From NCBI GenBank assembly GCA_963784195.1, contig CAWARA010000020.1, positions 620,001-684,000 on the forward strand: a DNA stretch of 64,000 bases, given 5' to 3'. Source of the stretch: CAVQAH01 sp963784195 (GTDB lineage: Bacteria > Acidobacteriota > Vicinamibacteria > Vicinamibacterales > 2-12-FULL-66-21). A program made the position numbers and the translations under genes. Position 1 is the first letter of the stretch. The number at the start of each line of letters is the position of its first letter. Positions 16,133 to 25,381 of this stretch are shown here, piece after piece. The notes under the pieces were generated by a model, which had not been told where the DNA came from, did not search any database, and saw only the letters and a list, made by a program, of their open reading frames with translations.

Positions 16133-19126
16133 TCAAGCTTGCCGATTAGCCGTCTGCGAACTCATGCGCGACGCCGCGACGGGAAGCGTCAGCGTAAAGC
16201 GTGTGCCCTGTCCGACGTTGCTGTCGCAGGTGATCGTGCCCCCGTGCTCCTGCACGATCCCGTACGTGATGGACAACCCGAGTCCCGTGCCTTTCCCGAG
16301 CTCCTTCGTCGTGAAGAACGGATCGTAGATGCGGGACAGCTGATCGGGTGGAATCCCTGACCCGGTGTCGGCAACCTCGATGGCTGCCGTGACACCCTGC
16401 GCGCGCGTGACGATCGTCAGCCAGCCGCCTCGCGGCATGGCGTCCCGTGCGTTCAGGAACAGGTTGAGTAGCACCTGCTGGAGCTTGTATTCCATGCCCT
16501 GCACAAACGGCGCGTGCACCGCCAGCTCTTTGCGGACCGTGATCCGACCGTTCTTCAGCTGATGCTCGAGCAGGGCCAGCACGTCGTTCACGACCGCATT
16601 GATGTCGACTGGCCCGCTGTCCACCTGCGCAGGCCGCGCCAGGTTCAACAGGCCGTTGACGATCTTCGCGGCCCGGAACGTCTGGCGTTCGATCTTCTCC
16701 AGCACCTTCGTCCGCGGATCCTCGGGCTCGGCGCCCTGCATCAGCATCTGGACGAAGCTCGAGATCCCGGTGAGCGGCGTGTTGACCTCGTGGGCCACGC
16801 CGGCAGCGAGCAGACCGATGGACGCCATCTTCTCGGAAATCTGCAGCTGCTCTTCGAGCTGAACGCGCGCCGAGATGTCTTCCACGATCACGATCGTTCC
16901 GGCAATCGCCCCATCGGAATCCCGCAGCGGCGTGGTGGCGACGTTCACGAGCAGCCGCCTGACGGAGTCGTGCCGCGTCACGAGCGGCACCCGGTAGAAC
17001 GCCGCGCCTTCGGGGGACTCCATCCGTGCCGAGCGCAGCACTTCGAAGAATCCAGCGTCGAACAGCTGATCGAGGCGACGGCCCACCGCCGATTCGTGCC
17101 TGATCCCGTAGAGCTCTTCCAGGCGGCGGTTCCAGCGGACGATGCGGTCGTTGCGATCGACGACGGCGATGCCGTCGTTCAGCGATTCGAGAATGTTCTC
17201 GCTGAACTCGCGCATACGGTCCAGCTCGTCGGCCTTGACGCGCAGCTGACGGTAGAGCCGGCCGTTTTCCAGCGCCGTGGCCGCCTGCGCGGCGACGGCA
17301 GCCAGGAGCGCCATGTCCTCGCTGCTCAGCGGCTCGGCACTCGCCTTTCGCCCCAGAGACATCACCGCGATCGTCCCTTCCTTCGAGACGCACGGGACGA
17401 AGTAGTGGATCCCTGCTTCGCGCCAGAACTCGACTTCGGCCTGATCGAGGCGGCGCTGCGCGATCGGATCGTCGAGCGTCAGCGTGTGGCCCGAGATCAG
17501 ACGCGTGCCAATCTCCGAGCCGCGCGTCAGCGGCGGTGGATCGGACACGAATCCCGCATGCGCGACGGTGACGAAAGCTTCATCGCGCCCCGTGGCGGCC
17601 GGCGCGAGCATCAGGGCCATGCGATCCACGACCAGCGTTTCCTGCACGCGGCGGACGAGGCGCTCGCTGAGCCGGAAGAGATCGAGATCGCTGTTCAGGT
17701 CGCGCGCGAACCCGACCAGCGCGCGACGATAGTCGTAGCGATCGCGGTAATACACTCGATCGAGACCGGCCTGGATGGCGTTCTTCACGGGACGTGATAA
17801 CAGAACTACGACAATCGTCGCGAGCAGCGCTATCACAGGATTCCGCTGCGTATCGTCGCCCTTGAAGAACACTTCGGTGGCGAGCGTCAACTGGATGGCG
17901 TAAATCGCTGCGATGGCTGCCAGCGCAGCCGCGTAGACCAGCCCGCGCTTGATGATCACCTCGACGTCCATCAGGCGGTACCGCACGATGGCCGATGCGA
18001 ACGCCATCGGTACGAGGCCCAGGAGGACTGCCGAATACTCGAAGCCGCGGAGCGGAGTGAACCCGAGCGACCACGGCAGCCCGTAGCCGAAAATGAAGGG
18101 CACCGCTCCCAGCGCCGTCCCCCAGACGATCCAGCGAAGCTGACGCCTGGCGGTCACCGAACGCACGCGGCGCAGTGCACGCGTCATGATCACCAGGCCA
18201 AGCAGCAGGCTGAGCGCGAGGTACATCAACTCGCCGCGCTCGATGATCTGAAGGACGTTCGTGACAATCGAGCCGTTGATGCCGTCGCGCATCACGACGG
18301 CCACGCGCGCCGCGCCCAGCAGGAGGGCCGGCAGATACAGGAGCGACATCAGCGAACGATTCGACTCGCTGTGGGCGAAGCTGTCCTGGCGTTCGGGAAA
18401 CACCAGCGCGAAGTGCACGAAGAGCGGCGGGAACATCAACATCGCCACCGCATCGCCCCAGTAGAACACCTGGTCGAGCAGATCGAGCTTGCCGCTGAAC
18501 GAGAACGCGAGGATCCCGAAGAACGCGACGGAGAGCCAGAAGAAGTGAAGCGTCGCCTGGTTCTCCGGGCGGCGCAGCCGGACACCTGCCCCGACGAGCA
18601 GCGAGAAAATCCCGACGACCGCGAGCGCGTAATACAAACCGCGCGGGCCGGATGGAATCGCCGCCACCTCGAGCGGGATGAACGTGCTCGCTCCCTGCTG
18701 CCGGAGGACCGTGTAGGTCAACGTGTCGTTCGGCTTGATCCGATGGAACGTCTCGACTATCTGACGCGGGGATTCGACAGCCACCCCGTCGATCGCGAGC
18801 AGCACGTCACCAGGCTGAATGCCGGCACGCGCAGCGGGTGATCCCTCGGCGATGGCGGAGGCGACGGCGGAGTAGCCCCTCTCGTCAGACCAGAGGACGC
18901 CGTCCTCCATTTCCATCCAGTTGGCCCGCGCCGCCATGTTCAGCACGGCCAGGCAGATCAGCGCCAGCACGACGACGAGCGGCGCGCTGAGCCGTAACAG
19001 AGTGCGGACCCTGCTGACGTCTGGAGGATGGGGCGTCACTGACACGTGGAGCGTCCGGGCGGACTGGTAGCAAAGGGCGTTCCCTTCGCGATACTCGCCG
19101 ACGAGGGGTAAGTCTCTGTCAGACAA
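16133..19126 (-). CDS. PDZ-, GAF- and PAS-containing membrane sensor histidine kinase
   Basis: This unusually elaborate kinase has 997 residues. In order: one TM helix (about 47-65), a periplasmic PDZ domain (about 85-150, AGIQPGDVLLAIDG), a multi-TM segment (about 165-420), a GAF domain (about 460-620), a PAS domain (about 640-760), HisKA with the phospho-acceptor in AAGVAHEVNTPLTG, and HATPase_c with DTGSGIP and GKGTGLGLSI. It probably phosphorylates the adjacent sigma-54 regulator. The TTG start at 19126 has AGGA about 6 nt upstream; no later start keeps the first TM helix with a better site. The PDZ and membrane part suggest envelope or peptide sensing, which is inference. Confidence 0.92.
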   Translation of the reverse strand: MSDRDLPLVGEYREGNALCYQSARTLHVSVTPHPPDVSRVRTLLRLSAPLVVVLALICLAVLNMAARANWMEMEDGVLWSDERGYSAVASAIAEGSPAARAGIQPGDVLLAIDGVAVESPRQIVETFHRIKPNDTLTYTVLRQQGASTFIPLEVAAIPSGPRGLYYALAVVGIFSLLVGAGVRLRRPENQATLHFFWLSVAFFGILAFSFSGKLDLLDQVFYWGDAVAMLMFPPLFVHFALVFPERQDSFAHSESNRSLMSLLYLPALLLGAARVAVVMRDGINGSIVTNVLQIIERGELMYLALSLLLGLVIMTRALRRVRSVTARRQLRWIVWGTALGAVPFIFGYGLPWSLGFTPLRGFEYSAVLLGLVPMAFASAIVRYRLMDVEVIIKRGLVYAAALAAIAAIYAIQLTLATEVFFKGDDTQRNPVIALLATIVVVLLSRPVKNAIQAGLDRVYYRDRYDYRRALVGFARDLNSDLDLFRLSERLVRRVQETLVVDRMALMLAPAATGRDEAFVTVAHAGFVSDPPPLTRGSEIGTRLISGHTLTLDDPIAQRRLDQAEVEFWREAGIHYFVPCVSKEGTIAVMSLGRKASAEPLSSEDMALLAAVAAQAATALENGRLYRQLRVKADELDRMREFSENILESLNDGIAVVDRNDRIVRWNRRLEELYGIRHESAVGRRLDQLFDAGFFEVLRSARMESPEGAAFYRVPLVTRHDSVRRLLVNVATTPLRDSDGAIAGTIVIVEDISARVQLEEQLQISEKMASIGLLAAGVAHEVNTPLTGISSFVQMLMQGAEPEDPRTKVLEKIERQTFRAAKIVNGLLNLARPAQVDSGPVDINAVVNDVLALLEHQLKNGRITVRKELAVHAPFVQGMEYKLQQVLLNLFLNARDAMPRGGWLTIVTRAQGVTAAIEVADTGSGIPPDQLSRIYDPFFTTKELGKGTGLGLSITYGIVQEHGGTITCDSNVGQGTRFTLTLPVAASRMSSQTANRQA

Positions 19127-19207
19127 TAACTTCCTACTCTCTGACGCACCCGGACTTCAACAGACTGGAGAGGAGATCCAAAAATCAGTAGCAAGAAAAA
19201 GGGGACA

Positions 19208-19252
19208 AAAAAGGCCCGCCTTCGCTGAAGCTACGGCGAGACAGGCTGGCCT
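19208..19252 (-). terminator. Intrinsic terminator built from a family A palindrome (copy 2)
   Basis: On the minus strand, just after the outer-membrane protein stop, a stem-loop (19214-19246) ends in GGCGGGCC and runs into six T residues. The palindrome is the same family A element as at 5502-5535. Here it supplies a working-looking Rho-independent terminator. Confidence 0.75.
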
Positions 19253-19258
19253 GTTTGG

Positions 19259-21202
19259 TTAGAAACCTGCGAGACTAGAACCTGACGAGGAACCCGCCGA
19301 CGACACGCGTTTCGGCGGCTTCACCACGAGCAGCTCGTCGTAGATCGAACCGGGCTCGTTCGGGTCGCGGAACAGATTGCGAACCCCGACGAGCACTTCC
19401 CACTTCGTGCCCCCAAGCGCAAAGGGCAGCGCCTGGTTCACCTGCACGTCGAAGCGGGCGTCGAGGCCCGGCCGCATGAGCGTGGTGTCGCTGCGCGTGT
19501 AGCCGGTGTTGATGCGGTAGAACACGAATACACGCGTCGCAGTCTCCGGAATGTTCGTTTCAACCGACGTCGTCACGTCGTGCAGACTCTCGGTTGCCGG
19601 GCGAACGGCTGCCGGCGCCCACGGCAAAATGTCTTCGGCGTCGCCGCGCGATCCCTGCCAGCGGGCGCGCGTGATGCTGTAGTCGACCGTTCCCCTGACG
19701 CGTTTGTTGTCGGGACTGGCCAGGCGGAATGCCCAGCCGTCGGCTTCGACCGCTCCCGCGCTCGCCACGTAGTAATGACCCTCGGGCCGCGGACCATCCG
19801 GGAGACTCAGCCCGAAGAGCGTGACCAGCTGATCGTCGACGTCCTGATAGAAACGGCGCAACCCGAGCACGTAGTGATCCTCGAACTCGTGCGCGATCAT
19901 CACGTCGAGATAGCGCGCGCGCTCAACCTGGAACGCGCTTGCGGGCGCACCGAGCGGCGCGAACGTCCGCTCCGGCGGCAGCCAGGGGCCCGGCGTGTCG
20001 GTCGCGAGGAACTCCTCGGCACCCGGTGCAACCATGCGTTGCGCAACGGTGGCAGTGACGCGCGTGTTCTTGATCGGCTCGACGGTGACACCCATCCGCG
20101 GGCTGAGCAGGCTGCGATCGGGCAGGTAGTCGTAACTCGCGAATCTGCCACCGTAGTCGACTGCCACTCGACTCGTGAGCCACCACTGATCGTACGCGTA
20201 CAACTCGCCGACGTTGCGGCTCCCATCCTTGACGCCCGCGAGCGCGTCCGGATTCCCACCCAGATACTCCTGCGTGGCGTAGGAGTAGCCGAACTCGTAG
20301 ACGTGCGGGGAGGATTTCTTGGACTCGAATGCACCAGCGACGATCCACGACGACAGGTCGCCCTGGCTCATCGCCGCCCGGACCGACCAGTCGCCGCCCG
20401 GCATCGGGGCGCCAATCGCGAGATAGGCCACGCCCCGCGGCAGCGCATCGCCGCTGAACAACCCGCTCGGTCCGAGCGCGCCGGTCGTGAGAAGGTTCAC
20501 TTCACCTGTGAAAGGCAGCTCCGTGAAGAACGTCGCCGCCATGCCCGCCGCATCGACTGCGCGGTTGAACAGCGATCCGGAAGAGATGTCCGGATTGTTG
20601 TCGGCGAGCGCCACGACCGATGAAGAATCTTTGAGAATGCTGCGCTTGATGTGCCGCAGCCGCCACGCTGTCTCGGTGTGCGGATGATCCTCGGTCGACG
20701 CGTCGGCGGTCTTGCTCTCGGGCTGATCGGAGAGCGTCACGCCCGGCAGCGGTACACCCGCTGCGACGATCGGCCGCGCCGACACCGGGGTCACGCCGGT
20801 CGTCGCCACCGCTGCGTCGAGGCGCCGGATTTGCAGGCGCGGCTGCGCGGCGATGCTCGCGCCGACGCGGACGGATTCGCGACGCGATCCGGCAAAGCCT
20901 GTGAGGTGTGCCTGAAGGATGTACTCGCCGACGGGAAGCGACTCCATCGAGAAGTTCCCGCGCCCGTCGGTGACGGCGACCGCCATCGTCTGTCCGAACG
21001 CCGAAACGATAGCACCGGCGACCGGGCCGCCGCGCTCGTCACTCACGCTGCCGGTGATGGTGCCGCGAATGTTGCGAACGGACGTAGACTCGGGCGCGCG
21101 GACACCCTGGGCAAGCGTTGTCGTCACGACACCACTTGCGTGAGCGATGCCGACGATGCCGAAGGCAATCGCGAACACGCGCACCCGGTTAAGGCGTTGC
21201 AT
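19259..21202 (-). CDS. TonB-dependent-receptor-like outer-membrane protein with N-terminal CarboxypepD_reg domain
   Basis: The 647-residue protein has a signal peptide (about 1-30), a carboxypeptidase-regulatory beta-sandwich (about 40-125, GTITGSVSDERGGPVAGAIV and LPVGEYILQAHLTGF), and a long beta-strand-rich C-terminus typical of an outer-membrane barrel. I could not identify a clear plug domain or TonB box, so an active TonB-dependent transport role is uncertain. The start at ATG 21202 is supported by GGAGGAGG just upstream; an earlier in-frame start at 21268 would overlap the neighbouring gene. The exported protein encoded 31 bp upstream is probably in the same operon. A terminator follows. 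Substrate unknown. Confidence 0.75.
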   Translation of the reverse strand: MQRLNRVRVFAIAFGIVGIAHASGVVTTTLAQGVRAPESTSVRNIRGTITGSVSDERGGPVAGAIVSAFGQTMAVAVTDGRGNFSMESLPVGEYILQAHLTGFAGSRRESVRVGASIAAQPRLQIRRLDAAVATTGVTPVSARPIVAAGVPLPGVTLSDQPESKTADASTEDHPHTETAWRLRHIKRSILKDSSSVVALADNNPDISSGSLFNRAVDAAGMAATFFTELPFTGEVNLLTTGALGPSGLFSGDALPRGVAYLAIGAPMPGGDWSVRAAMSQGDLSSWIVAGAFESKKSSPHVYEFGYSYATQEYLGGNPDALAGVKDGSRNVGELYAYDQWWLTSRVAVDYGGRFASYDYLPDRSLLSPRMGVTVEPIKNTRVTATVAQRMVAPGAEEFLATDTPGPWLPPERTFAPLGAPASAFQVERARYLDVMIAHEFEDHYVLGLRRFYQDVDDQLVTLFGLSLPDGPRPEGHYYVASAGAVEADGWAFRLASPDNKRVRGTVDYSITRARWQGSRGDAEDILPWAPAAVRPATESLHDVTTSVETNIPETATRVFVFYRINTGYTRSDTTLMRPGLDARFDVQVNQALPFALGGTKWEVLVGVRNLFRDPNEPGSIYDELLVVKPPKRVSSAGSSSGSSLAGF

Positions 21203-21233
21203 AGCCTCCTCCGTCACTCCCGATGTCCGCTCC

Positions 21234-22341
21234 CTACGAGCCCACGGTGAATTGGACATCCCGCACAATCGACGTGCCTGCGAGAAGGTCTGTAATCCTT
21301 ATCGCGAGCCGGTAATCCCCCGCCGGAAAACCCGCCAGTGGCACGCCCTGACCCGCCATCACCGGATTCTCAACCGCGTCGAACTGAGATCCAAGCACCG
21401 CCGGATTGAAACGCTGCGGGTCCGTGTGGTTGAAATACCGTTCGCCTTCCTTCTCTGGCGGGTGTGGCGTCTGGACCGACGGCCAGGGCGTTACATCCCG
21501 CCCGCCCTTCAGATAGAAATGGTACTCCACCTGAAGGTCGAATTTCTTGTCGGCCGCCACTGTCGGGCTATAGACGAGAAACACCACAATGAGTTCCTCG
21601 CTCTTCCGAAACGTCCGATCGGCGGCCGGCGTAATGTCGTTCTGGCCGATTACATACGGCCGCTCAGCCAGTTCATCGGCCGCGACTGGGGCATTCAGCA
21701 CATCCAGGCGATCAGCCAGGATGATGCTGCTGGTCGTCAACCCCCCAGCCCGAAAGTCCGGGACCGAAATCGGCTGCTTCAGGACCGCCGCCTTCGGCTC
21801 CGGTCGCGGCCTTCCCGGGTCCGCCCGTTCGCGAACCACCACGTAAAGGTCGTAGTCCCCCGGGGGCAGCGAAAAACCCCGGCTGATCCGTGCCCGCTGA
21901 CCCTGGTCCGGCCTGAGCTCGGTGGGAAAGATGGCATCCACCGGGTACTCGTCGGTCGGCTGGGGTTCCGCGCCCTTCTTGTCCGTCTGCCCTGGCCTAC
22001 GGTCTTTCGCTGACCTTCCCGTCGGGTACAGCTCTCACATATATGAGGGCACCTGAACCGGTCAAGCGGGATGAATCGATCGTCAGGGTAAATGGGACGA
22101 ACGTGCCTTTTTGCGCTTTCAAAAACTCGTTGTGCCATGCGACCTGAAAGTCCGAGGGGACCGTTTTACCCGCGAGGGCAGCATCCGCGAGGGCCAGAAT
22201 GGCCTCACCCTCGAGACGCTGACTCTCCTCGGTTCCCTGCGGACGTTCCTGTCCGTACGCCGAGGGAACCGCTTCGGACACCAGGAGGACCAGCGCCAGC
22301 AGCGCATTCGACACTAATGACAAGGCCGGACTACGCACCAA
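21234..22341 (-). CDS. Conserved exported protein (frame-disrupted)
   Basis: An N-terminal frame (22341-21997) gives a signal peptide ending near PSAYGQ and the segment LKAQKGTFVPFTL. A second frame (to 21234) gives FSLPPGDYDLYVVVRERADP and a C-terminus with FPAGDYRLAIRI and DVQFTVGS. Together they make about 368 residues. The frames join if one base is removed near 22003-22010, linking DGKVSER to TDKKGAEPQPTDEYPVDAIF. I recognise it only as a type of secreted beta-rich protein seen in Acidobacteriota; no function is known. The start is TTG 22341 or GTG 22338. It lies 31 bp ahead of the outer-membrane protein gene and is probably co-transcribed. Confidence 0.6.
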
Positions 22342-22653
22342 CGCTTCCCGGACATCTAGCTAACGAACCAGTTAAATGATAGGCCGAGGCTGACGCCAAG
22401 TCAAAGAAAGCCAAGAAATACGGGCCGTCCCTTCCCCTGGTGCCGCCCCGCGGATATCATCAGCCTGCTTCGCCGAAGCCTTGGCGAAGGCAGTCGAACT
22501 CCAGCCCATCAAGCGCATTTCGGACGGCGATGCACCAGGCACTTCATCGATGAGCGGGCTGACGTCGATCGGGACGCGTCTGAGGCGCTGCCGATGGCCG
22601 GCGGCGACGAAGCCCCTGCGCGAGTCGTGCTGAGACGGTGAAAGGGAGGCCAG
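22342..22653. other. Divergent spacer with family A palindrome (copy 3)
   Basis: This 312 bp region lies between the divergent exported-protein gene and glgC. It has no recognisable gene. At 22463-22494 it holds GCCTGCTTCGCC-GAAGCCTT-GGCGAAGGCAG, an inverted repeat with a 7-bp perfect stem (CTTCGCC/GGCGAAG) of the family A type. No promoter stands out. Confidence 0.55.
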
Positions 22654-23931
22654 GTGTACGACGACACACTCGTGATGGTCCTGGCCGGAGGCGTGGGCGA
22701 GCGACTCTACCCGTTGACGAAGGAACGCGCGAAGCCTGCGGTGTACTTCGGTGGTCCATACCGGATCATCGATTTCACGCTCAGTAACTGCATCAATTCC
22801 GGCCTTCGCCGGATCTTCATCGCCCTCCAGTACAAATCGCTCTCTCTCAGCCGCCACCTGCGCATGGGATGGAGCGTCGTCGCCGACGAGCTCGGTGAGT
22901 TCATCGAGATCCTGAGCCCCCAGAAACGTGTCGGCGAGCACTGGTATCTCGGCACGGCGGACGCGGTTTATCAGAATCTGTATTCCATCCTGCGGGAAGC
23001 GCCGAAGCACCTGATCGTGTTGTCCGGCGATCACGTCTACAAGATGGACTACTCGAAGATGCTCCGGTTTCACTTCGATCGGAAGGCAGCCGCCACGCTC
23101 GCCGTGATCGAGATCCCTTCCGAGGAGGCGCACCGCTTCGGCGTGCTCGAGGTCGACGACAACAATTGCCTGACCGGCTTCCTCGAGAAGCCACGACACC
23201 TCGCTCCCGGCCAGCCGGTGCTGGCGTCGATGGGCATCTACATCTTCGACATGGACGTCCTGGTCCCGGCGCTCGAAGCCGACGCCCGGCGATCGACCAC
23301 GCACGACTTCGGCAAGGACATCATCCCGGAGATGATCGCGAAGCAGCCGGTGTATGCGTACCGCTTCTACGACGAGAACAAGAAGTCGGCGAAGTACTGG
23401 CGTGACATCGGCACCCTCGACGCGTATTTCGACGCGAACATGGATCTCTGCCGGGTGAACCCCGAATTCAACCTGTACGATCCCGAATGGCCGCTCCGCA
23501 CGAACCAGCTTCAGGCGCCGCCGGCGAAGTTCGTCTTCGCCGACGAGGGGCGCCGCTGCGGACACGCGCTCGACTCGATCATTTCCGCCGGGTGCATCGT
23601 CTCCGGCAGCCGCATCTCGGGAAGCGTGTTGTGCCCGAATGTTCGCGTTCACAGCTTCTGCGAGGTGGACCAGAGCATCCTGATGCCAGGGGTACGAGTC
23701 GGACGTCATGCGCGCATTCGACGGGCGATCATCGACCGTGACGTGTTCATCCCGCGCGGCGCCCTCATCGGCTACAACACCGAAGAAGAGGACCGGCGAC
23801 GCCACACGGTGACCGACTCGGGCATCGTCGTCGTCACGACAGAGGATCAACCGTTCATCGGCGAGATCTCCGAAGAAGCTCTACGTAACGAGGCGGATTT
23901 CGATCGCCGAGGCGCGGAGAGAGAGGTCTGA
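22654..23931 (+). CDS. glgC: Glucose-1-phosphate adenylyltransferase
   Basis: ADP-glucose pyrophosphorylase makes ADP-glucose from glucose-1-phosphate and ATP for glycogen synthesis. The 425-residue protein shows the nucleotide-binding start MVLAGGVGERLYPLT, the PYRIIDFTLSNCINSG segment, GTADAVYQN, and a C-terminal left-handed beta-helix region (IISAGCIVSGSRISGSVLCP). The GTG start at 22654 has GGGAGG 5 nt upstream. It precedes eno and gpmI on the same strand but is separated from eno by a 145 bp spacer with repeats, so co-transcription is uncertain. No glgA or glgB is visible in the window. Confidence 0.95.
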   Translation: MYDDTLVMVLAGGVGERLYPLTKERAKPAVYFGGPYRIIDFTLSNCINSGLRRIFIALQYKSLSLSRHLRMGWSVVADELGEFIEILSPQKRVGEHWYLGTADAVYQNLYSILREAPKHLIVLSGDHVYKMDYSKMLRFHFDRKAAATLAVIEIPSEEAHRFGVLEVDDNNCLTGFLEKPRHLAPGQPVLASMGIYIFDMDVLVPALEADARRSTTHDFGKDIIPEMIAKQPVYAYRFYDENKKSAKYWRDIGTLDAYFDANMDLCRVNPEFNLYDPEWPLRTNQLQAPPAKFVFADEGRRCGHALDSIISAGCIVSGSRISGSVLCPNVRVHSFCEVDQSILMPGVRVGRHARIRRAIIDRDVFIPRGALIGYNTEEEDRRRHTVTDSGIVVVTTEDQPFIGEISEEALRNEADFDRRGAEREV

Positions 23932-23936
23932 CGCCC

Positions 23937-24030
23937 GTAGGCCCGACCTTCCGCTCTACAGCGCGGAGACGGCAAGGCCGGCGGCCTCGCCGAAGCGCGT
24001 CGGCGAGCGGCGGTCAGGTCGGGCGTGTAC
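23937..24030. repeat. Composite repeat: split family C palindrome around a family A element
   Basis: GTAGGCCCGACCTT (23937-23950) and AGGTCGGGCGTGTAC (24016-24030) are the two halves of the family C palindrome that is intact at 38844-38873. Between them sits a family A-like inverted repeat (23983-24011, CTCGCCGAAGC and TCGGCGAG). It looks as if one repeat was inserted into the other, or as if the loop was expanded. Confidence 0.6.
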
Positions 24031-24076
24031 CGAACAGATGAAGAGCGTCTGCGAATTAGCACCCGAGGAGCGTTTC

Positions 24077-25381
24077 GTGAAGATTGAACGAGTGACGGGG
24101 CGCGAGATTCTGGACTCGCGCGGCAATCCGACGGTTGAAGTCGAAATCTTGTTGCAAGGGGGGGCGCACGGGCGTGCGGCGGTGCCGTCAGGAGCGTCGA
24201 CAGGACAACGTGAGGCGCTCGAGCTCCGCGACGGAGACAAGAAGCGCTACCTCGGCAAAGGTGTCCGGAAGGCGGTCGCCAACATCAACGGCGAGATCGC
24301 GAAGAGCATCGTCGGCCGCGACGCGGACCAGCGATCGCTCGACACGTTCATGATCCAGCTGGATGGGACGCCGAACAAGGGCCGGCTGGGCGCGAACGCG
24401 CTGCTGGGGGTCTCCATGGCTACGGCAAAGGCGGCCGCGGCAGCAGAGGGGCACCCGCTCTACGCCCACATTCGCGCGCTCTACGGCGACAAGAGCCCTC
24501 TGTCGCTTCCGGTCCCGATGATGAACATCCTGAACGGCGGCGCACATGCCGACAGCAGCGTCGATTTTCAGGAGTTCATGGTCATGCCTCTCGGCGCATC
24601 CACGTTCGCGGAAGCGCTGCGCACGGGCGCCGAGATCTTCCACACGCTGCGAGGCATCCTCAAGAAGAAGGGCCATTCGACCGGCGTGGGCGACGAGGGA
24701 GGGTTCGCCCCGAGCCTCTCGTCGAATCGCGAAGCGCTCGACGTCGTGCTCGAAGCGGTCGTCCAGGCCGGCTACCAACCGGGTCAGGATGTCTATCTGG
24801 CATTGGACGTCGCGTCGAGCGAGCTCTGGAACGACGCGAATCGTTCGTATGAGTTCCACAAGTCTCATGAACCGACGCGCGACTCGGACGGGATGGTTGC
24901 GCTCTATGAAGACTGGGTCAGGCAGTATCCGATCATTTCGATCGAGGACGGTGTGGCCGAGGGCGACTGGACAGGCTGGCAGAAGCTGACGAGCGCCATT
25001 GGTGACCGCGTTCAACTCGTTGGAGACGACGTGTTCGTCACGAACCCCGAGATCCTGAAGCGCGGCATTGCCGACAAGGTGGGGAACGCCCTGCTCGTCA
25101 AGCTCAATCAGATTGGTACCGTGACTGAAACGCTCGATGCGATCGGCATGGCTCGCGACGCCGGGTATGCGAGCGTGATCTCGCACCGCTCGGGTGAGAC
25201 GGAAGACACGACCATCGCCGACCTCGCCGTTGGTACCGGCGCTGGCCAGATCAAGACGGGCTCGGCCAGCCGATCGGACCGCGTCGCCAAGTACAACCAG
25301 CTGCTCCGAATCGAGGAGGAGCTCACCGGCCGCGCCGCGTACGCCGGCCGCAACGCCATCAAGGCGCTCGCGCGACGCTGA
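24077..25381 (+). CDS. eno: Enolase
   Basis: Enolase interconverts 2-phosphoglycerate and phosphoenolpyruvate in glycolysis. The 434-residue product has the expected start (VTGREILDSRGNPTVEVE), the loop PSGASTG, GDEGGFAP, the metal-ligand region ISIEDGVAEGDW, QLVGDDVFVTNP, and SHRSGETEDT near the active site. The GTG at 24077 is chosen over ATG 24038, since GAGGAG lies 6 nt upstream and 434 residues is the usual length. Its last base overlaps the first base of gpmI, so the two glycolytic genes are coupled. Confidence 0.96.
   Translation: MKIERVTGREILDSRGNPTVEVEILLQGGAHGRAAVPSGASTGQREALELRDGDKKRYLGKGVRKAVANINGEIAKSIVGRDADQRSLDTFMIQLDGTPNKGRLGANALLGVSMATAKAAAAAEGHPLYAHIRALYGDKSPLSLPVPMMNILNGGAHADSSVDFQEFMVMPLGASTFAEALRTGAEIFHTLRGILKKKGHSTGVGDEGGFAPSLSSNREALDVVLEAVVQAGYQPGQDVYLALDVASSELWNDANRSYEFHKSHEPTRDSDGMVALYEDWVRQYPIISIEDGVAEGDWTGWQKLTSAIGDRVQLVGDDVFVTNPEILKRGIADKVGNALLVKLNQIGTVTETLDAIGMARDAGYASVISHRSGETEDTTIADLAVGTGAGQIKTGSASRSDRVAKYNQLLRIEEELTGRAAYAGRNAIKALARR

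Noticed and set aside
14871..16328. Long plus-strand frame (485 residues) over the NtrC-family regulator
   Set aside because: It is antisense to a fully conserved three-domain regulator and shows no recognisable domain.
22372..23850. Long minus-strand frame (492 residues) over glgC
   Set aside because: It is a high-GC shadow of glgC; the plus strand encodes a complete, highly conserved enzyme.
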